This document shows, piece after piece, positions 59,495 through 64,000 of a stretch of 64,000 nucleotides of DNA (within the stretch, counting starts at the first letter, position 1; the number at the start of each line of letters is the position of its first letter). The position numbers and the translations under genes were made by a program. The stretch is taken from positions 61,252 through 125,251 of the forward strand of contig NZ_KB899819.1 of the NCBI RefSeq assembly GCF_000378425.1. The letters are read 5' to 3'. A model generated the notes under the pieces. The model had not been told where the DNA came from. It did not search any database and was given only the letters and a program-made list of their open reading frames with translations. Source of the stretch: Cohnella laeviribosi DSM 21336. Its GTDB lineage: Bacteria; Bacillota; Bacilli; Paenibacillales; Paenibacillaceae.

Positions 59495-61054
59495 TTATTT
59501 GGTGTTGGTGACCCAAATCACGTTGTCCTCGTCTTGCCCGTTCACCGGCCACCAGTGGAACCCGTCTTCGCGCAGCAACTCTTCCGCGCGGGCCGGTCCC
59601 CAGCTTCCGGCCGGATAGAACGCCAGATCATCCGACGATTGGCTCCAGGCTTCGGCGATCGGATCGACCAGTTTCCATGCGGCCGCCAGCTCGTCCCAAC
59701 GGGTAAAGTAGGTGGAATCCCCGCGGGCGGCGTCGTAGATCAGCCGCTCGTACGCTTCCGGCGTGTTGATGCCGACCTGGCAGCTTTGGCAAAATTCCAT
59801 CGCGACCGGCTGGATCGTCATATCGTTGCCGGGCTTCTTGGCATTGATCTTGATATAGATGCCCTCCATCGGGTTTACCCGGATGACGAGCAGGTTCGGC
59901 TGAAGCTGCTGCCGACTCGCGAACAGGACGTTGTTCGGCACGTTCTTGAACTCGATGACGATTTCGGTCGATTTGACCGGCATCCGCTTGCCCGTACGCA
60001 CGTAGAACGGTACGCCCGCCCAACGGAAATTGTCCACGAACAGCTTGGCGGCAAAAAACGTTTCGGTCGTCGAATCCGACGGAACCGAATCCTCGTTGCG
60101 GTACCCTTTGACGGCTTGGCCCTTGAGCTCCCCGTCCGTATACTGGCCGCGGACGACGTGCTTTCTTACGTCTTCGGCGGAGCGGAAGCTCCGCACGGAG
60201 CGCAGCACCTTGACCTTCTCGTCGTGAATGTCTTCGGGATCGAGGCGGCCCGGAGGCTCCATGGCGATCATCGTCAGCATCTGCAGCATGTGGTTCTGCA
60301 CCATGTCGCGCAGCGCTCCGGACTTGTTGTAATAAGCGCCGCGCTCTTCGACGCCGACCGTCTCGGCCAGCGTGATTTGCACATTGGCGATATGATTGTT
60401 GTTCCAAAGCGGCTCAAAAAAGGCGTTGGCGAACCGGATAACCTGAATGTTCTGCACCATTTCCTTGCCGAGATAATGGTCGATCCGGAACACTTCCTCC
60501 TCGCGGAACACTTGACGAATTTCTTCGTTCAGCTTCTCGGCGGACGGGTAATCGTAGCCGAACGGCTTCTCGATCACCAGACGGTGCCAGCCGGCGCTCT
60601 CCAGCATGCCGCCGTCGCGGAGGTTGCGGGATACGGTGCCGAACAGCTCCGGAGCGAGGGCCAAATAGAACAGCCGGTTGCCCGGAATGGAATAGCGGGC
60701 TTCCAGCGCTTCCGTCGCGGCCTTCAATTCGCGGAAGCCGTCTACATTGCCGATATCCAGGGGATGGTAGGAAAAATGAGCCGCAAATGAGTTCCAGTTC
60801 GCGTCGTCGGGCTTGTACCGGCAAAATTCCCGTATCGACTCGTACACGTCGTCGCGGAACTGTTCGTCCGTGCGAACGCGGCGCGCCAGTCCGACCACCG
60901 CGAACCGCTCGCCCAGCTTCCCTTCGAGATACAAGCTGTACAGGGCGGGAAACAGCTTGCGGCGGGCCAAATCGCCCGTAGCGCCGAAAATAAAATAAAC
61001 AGCGCCGTCAGCGGCGGCGAAAGTGTCCAACGTTTTATCTGCCATGGTCCTCAT
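59495..61054 (-). CDS. zwf: Glucose-6-phosphate dehydrogenase
   Basis: A 519-residue NADP-dependent enzyme, first step of the oxidative pentose phosphate pathway. GATGDLARRKLFPALY (cofactor fingerprint, residues 24-39), EKPFGYDYPSAEKLN, the active-site RIDHYLGKEMVQN near residue 193, and TGKRMPVKSTEI near residue 365 are present. Full length. Two close ATG codons (61054 and 61045, the latter giving MADKTL) cannot be separated with certainty, since neither has an ideal ribosome site. Single gene, same strand as the bactofilin set. Confidence 0.96.
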   Translation of the reverse strand: MRTMADKTLDTFAAADGAVYFIFGATGDLARRKLFPALYSLYLEGKLGERFAVVGLARRVRTDEQFRDDVYESIREFCRYKPDDANWNSFAAHFSYHPLDIGNVDGFRELKAATEALEARYSIPGNRLFYLALAPELFGTVSRNLRDGGMLESAGWHRLVIEKPFGYDYPSAEKLNEEIRQVFREEEVFRIDHYLGKEMVQNIQVIRFANAFFEPLWNNNHIANVQITLAETVGVEERGAYYNKSGALRDMVQNHMLQMLTMIAMEPPGRLDPEDIHDEKVKVLRSVRSFRSAEDVRKHVVRGQYTDGELKGQAVKGYRNEDSVPSDSTTETFFAAKLFVDNFRWAGVPFYVRTGKRMPVKSTEIVIEFKNVPNNVLFASRQQLQPNLLVIRVNPMEGIYIKINAKKPGNDMTIQPVAMEFCQSCQVGINTPEAYERLIYDAARGDSTYFTRWDELAAAWKLVDPIAEAWSQSSDDLAFYPAGSWGPARAEELLREDGFHWWPVNGQDEDNVIWVTNTK

Positions 61055-61154
61055 CTTTCTATCATCAGAATTTTAGATACACGTATTGTAGTTTATCACA
61101 ATTGACCGGCGTTTGCTATCGATTTGGGGATTCCATTTGGGGATTTCAAGCAAA

Positions 61155-61189
61155 AACACCTCCATCGACGACGTCGGTGATGGAGGTGT
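61155..61189 (-). terminator. Terminator of the lacZ remnant
   Basis: ACACCTCCATC and GATGGAGGTGT pair; on the minus strand TTTTTGC follows. It lies 10 bp after the lacZ stop codon. Confidence 0.88.
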
Positions 61190-61198
61190 CTTTGGATT

Positions 61199-63733
61199 TT
61201 ACAGCGGACTGATCTTGAATTCAAACTCCAGAATACCGTCCGACGGGATGCGGTACTCTTTCTGGATCGGTGCGCCCCAGCTATCGTCGCCGCCTACGCC
61301 CGCCTGCTTGCCGGCTACGGTAACGACCGTGTAATGAACGTCGGGCAGCTCATAATGGTGGTACGCGCTTTCCAGCTCAAAAGCGGTGTACGGCGATATG
61401 TTGCACTCGACCGGCGCCCGGGGCGGGGCGGAAATCCGCAAGCCGTGGCGGCCGGCATCGGTGATGTCGACTCGCCGTACGCCCGTACGGTTTCCGGACT
61501 CCTGGGGAACGACATAACCCGATACGTTGTCGGTCACCCTGTTCCGAAAGCGGATCAATCTGGCCCCTTGGGAGCGGTCGGCGTAATTCTCTTCCGGTCC
61601 CAGCGCATACCAATCCAGCTCGCTATATTCGGCGGGGATTTTGAAAGACAGGGCGAATATCGGCAAATCGGGCAGTCCAGGCGCCCCTTCGTAACGGCAC
61701 TTCACCCGCAGACTGCCGTCCCCGTACACCGTGTAGACCACAGTCACAGCTACATCCGCATGAATATTCAACGCATAGCGGAAGGTCACGTCGACCTGCC
61801 CGGCCTGCTCCTCCAGTCCGACAAAAACGCATTTAGGCGCCAGGCTTGCCGCAAACCACCCGCCTGCATGGAAGCCTTGGCCCATGCCTCTGTCATTATC
61901 GGTCGTAGCCCTCCAAAACAGCGGAGCCGGCGGAATAGCGATCATTTCCCGGCCCTGGTAGCGTAAGGACACCAGACTGCCTACCCCTTTGGAAAACAGG
62001 ATATTAAAACCGTCGCCATGAACGCCGATGTTCACATCACCGCGGACGACACGAATCTTCCCTTCCGGCAATACCGGCTCGGCCGTCTCCTCGACGACAA
62101 ATACATACTGCCCAAACGCGACTTCATGACCGGCATCGGCCCACAGCTCCCGCTCACGCAAAATCAGCGAAGCGTGAAGCGCATATTCCCCAGGCATTCC
62201 TTCCACATCGGGGAGATCCAGGGCCAAATAGGTTTCACTCTGCGGAGCCGCCTGCGGGTAGAGAACCGTCCGGAACACCTCTTCGCCTTCGCGATAAAGC
62301 GTACAAACGAGCGCATAGGCGTCCAGTCCGGCGAACAGGTTTTCATTTTTGACCTTTATGCCGCAGCGGTCCGGAATCAATCTGACGTTCTGGTACAGGA
62401 ATTTGACTTCCTGCATTTTGGGCGATACGACGCGGTTCGCATACACAAGTCCGTTCGTGCAAAAATTATAATCCGTAGGCCGATCGGCAAAGTCGCCGCC
62501 GAACGCCAAATATTCCTCACCGTAGCGGTTTTTCTTCACCACCGCCTGGTCGATGAAATCCCAGATAAATCCTCCCTGATACAGCTCATATTTCTGCTCC
62601 AGTTCCGTGTATTTGTGCATTCCGCCGACCGAATTGCCCATGGCGTGCATATATTCACAGCTGATATACGGCTTTCCGGGATCGCTGTTCAAATAAGCTT
62701 CGATGTCCGCCGGTTTGGCATACATGCGGCTTTCCATATCGCTGATGTCATCATAGGCGCGGTTGTGAAACACACCTTCATAATGAACGAGACGGCTCGG
62801 ATCCCTTTCGCGGAAATAATTCGCCACCTCGCGCAGAACCTGCCCGGCGTAGGATTCGTTGCCGCATGACCAGATGAGAATCGAAGGGTGGTTTTTGTCC
62901 CGCTCCAGCATCGAAATCGCCCGATCCATGACGATATCCCGCCATTCCGGCTTGTCTCCGGGAATGTTCCAGGACGGCTCGACAGCGCCCAGCTTTTGCC
63001 ATGAGCCATGCGTCTCCAAATTCATTTCGTCGATTACATACAGCCCGTACTCGTCGCATAATTCGTACCAAAGGCTTTGATTCGGGTAATGGGAAGTGCG
63101 GACGGCATTGATGTTGTTTTGCTTGAGCGTGCGAATGTCCCACAGCATATCCTCGCGCGTAATCGCCCGCCCGGTTCGGCAGTTGAACTCATGACGGTTT
63201 ACGCCTTTGAATACAATTCGTTTGCCGTTCAGCCGCATTACCTTGTCCACAAGCTCAAACCGTCGGAATCCGATTCTTTGCGGAATGACCTCTGTCAATT
63301 GCCCTTTTTCATCGTAAAGGCGAAGGATAAGCGAATATAAATAAGGCAGTTCCGCGCTCCATGGATGAACCTCCGGCACCTCGGCAGCGAGCTTTGCGCG
63401 TCCGTCCTCCCGGAAATCCGACTCCAGGACGGCCAGGCTTCTCCCCTCCGCATCCCGGATCTCCGCCTGAACGCGGGCTGCCATCGGTTGTTCCAGCCGC
63501 AGCTCAAGCCCAAGCAGCCCGGTCCGATACGAATCGTCCAGGGTGGCCCGCACCTGTAAATCCCGCACATGGACTTTCGGTATGGTGTACAGATACACTT
63601 CTCGAAAAATACCGGAGAATCGCCAGTAATCCTGATCCTCCAGCCAGGCGCCCGTACTGCGTTGGTACACCTCAACCGCCAGCCGGTTTTCCCCTTCCTT
63701 TATATAGTTGCTCCTGAAAAAGTCGATTTTCAA
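61199..63733 (-). pseudogene. lacZ: Beta-galactosidase (GH2, LacZ type), 5' end lost at an insertion sequence
   Basis: An 844-codon open frame covering most of a GH2 beta-galactosidase. The acid/base Glu is in WSCGNESYAG and the nucleophile in ISCEYMHAMGNS; the C-terminal beta-gal small chain region (DNDRGMGQG, WYALGPEENYADR) is intact. Normal LacZ begins about 150-180 residues earlier; homology starts only at YIKEGENRLAVEVYQ, and the first codons run directly into DNA next to the transposase fragment. The only start is a TTG without a ribosome site. The gene is therefore most likely broken by the element, and the lost part of the sugar-binding domain should lie beyond it. Confidence 0.85.
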
Positions 63734-63796
63734 AAATAGTTTCGGGTTGCTGGCTGGGTTGTGAGGGGGAACTTTCCCTAATGATCGGTTTCCATG
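63734..63796. mobile_element. Probable end of the insertion sequence
   Basis: The 63 bp between the transposase stop and the lacZ remnant contain GGGGGAACTTTCCC and a C-rich/G-rich stretch. The exact terminal repeat cannot be set because the other end is outside the window. Confidence 0.5.
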
Positions 63797-64000
63797 TTAG
63801 TTTTGGAGCATTTTTGCCGCTCTTTGCAGGTTGTGGGTCAGAATCCCGAAGCCGACCCAGCATTTTGAGCCGACAAAGCCCCGATACCTGCTGCGGTTCA
63901 AACCGTACTTCCGCTTGAGAAGACTAATCTTCGCTTCTCCAGCTGCACGGTAACGCTGCAAGTCTTTGAACCATAATTCGTTTTCGTACTCGGATCGGGC
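63797..64000 (-). CDS. Transposase, C-terminal 67 residues (element continues beyond window)
   Basis: The minus frame entering at 64000 reads ARSEYENELWFKDLQRYRAAG, then EAKISLLKRKYGLNRSRYRG and FVGSKCWVGFGILTHNLQRA to a TAA at 63797. The (R/K)xS.LKR(K/R)xGL-RYRG then WVG-G-LTHNL pattern is the C-terminal region of DDE transposases of insertion sequences; I cannot assign the IS family safely. The stop is followed by about 60 bp of non-coding DNA (63734-63796), presumably the terminal inverted repeat region, then the truncated lacZ. Confidence 0.75.
   Translation of the reverse strand, partial: ARSEYENELWFKDLQRYRAAGEAKISLLKRKYGLNRSRYRGFVGSKCWVGFGILTHNLQRAAKMLQN

Overview
The window reads as chromosomal DNA of a high-GC, endospore-forming Firmicute, most likely Paenibacillaceae (Paenibacillus/Cohnella type). 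The grounds are the spore genes (cwlJ-gerQ, an alpha/beta-type SASP, sspI, ylbJ, yunB), many Bacillus-type gene sets (lytH/lipA/yutD, ytcD-ytbD-ytbE, yhbD-yhbE-yhbF, ysgA-sspI), AGGAGG ribosome sites with frequent TTG/GTG starts, and Gram-positive riboswitches. Assignments come from reading translated sequence and motifs only; no database search was run.

Layout. 1-2.3 kb: a UbiD-family decarboxylase (cut by the window edge) and heme A synthase. 2.5-5.9 kb: thioredoxin-like protein, a large lipoprotein and a DUF2515 (YppC) protein. 5.9-13.3 kb: a probable long minus-strand operon for envelope functions: small membrane protein, CvpA-like/transglutaminase fusion, class B PBP2, HAD phosphatase, DUF456, ThuA-like protein and a MurJ/SpoVB-type flippase. 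13.6-17 kb: MFS exporter, small Toprim protein, SCO and heme O synthase. 17.2-20 kb: spore germination and coat genes cwlJ-gerQ, a YfhP-like membrane protein and a SASP with a sigma-G-type promoter. 20.1-24.3 kb: trpS behind a tryptophan T-box, a secreted CBM56-GH64 beta-1,3-glucanase and a LacI regulator with a cre/LacI-type operator. 24.5-29.7 kb: YraQ-type permease, PepF, DUF2225 and truncated globin. 30-35.7 kb: ylbJ, NAD kinase, YutD with an extraordinary low-complexity tail, lipA, lytH. 35.7-39.9 kb: ribokinase and a kduI-deoR-kduD pectin/uronate set. 40-42.8 kb: yunB, YceI, a 52-bp tandem repeat array and a HesB/YneR protein. 43-47.8 kb: manganese (yybP-ykoY) riboswitch plus TerC, glutaminase, ytcD/ytbD/ytbE. 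47.9-52.6 kb: SpoU methyltransferase, KtrA/C potassium subunit, sspI, orphan phnM, RF3. 53-55.7 kb: queCDEF behind a preQ1-I riboswitch. 55.8-61 kb: QacA/EmrB exporter, two bactofilins with YhbD, and G6PD. 61.2-64 kb: a 5'-truncated lacZ abutting the 3' end of an insertion sequence.

How the parts work together. Three RNA sensors are visible: T-box for tryptophanyl-tRNA, yybP-ykoY for Mn2+, preQ1-I for queuosine precursor. Two heme-A genes (ctaB, ctaA) plus SCO support an aa3-type oxidase whose structural genes are not in the window. kduI/kduD, lacZ, GH64 and ribokinase fit a plant-polysaccharide lifestyle.

I found no phage, CRISPR or defence system and no clearly new multi-gene system. The least explained elements are the 52-bp tandem array (41864-42358), a dispersed ~20-bp repeat family found as two intergenic clusters (36.9-37.1 kb and 52.8-53.0 kb), the approximately 250-residue disordered tail on YutD, and the CvpA-transglutaminase protein coupled to PBP2.
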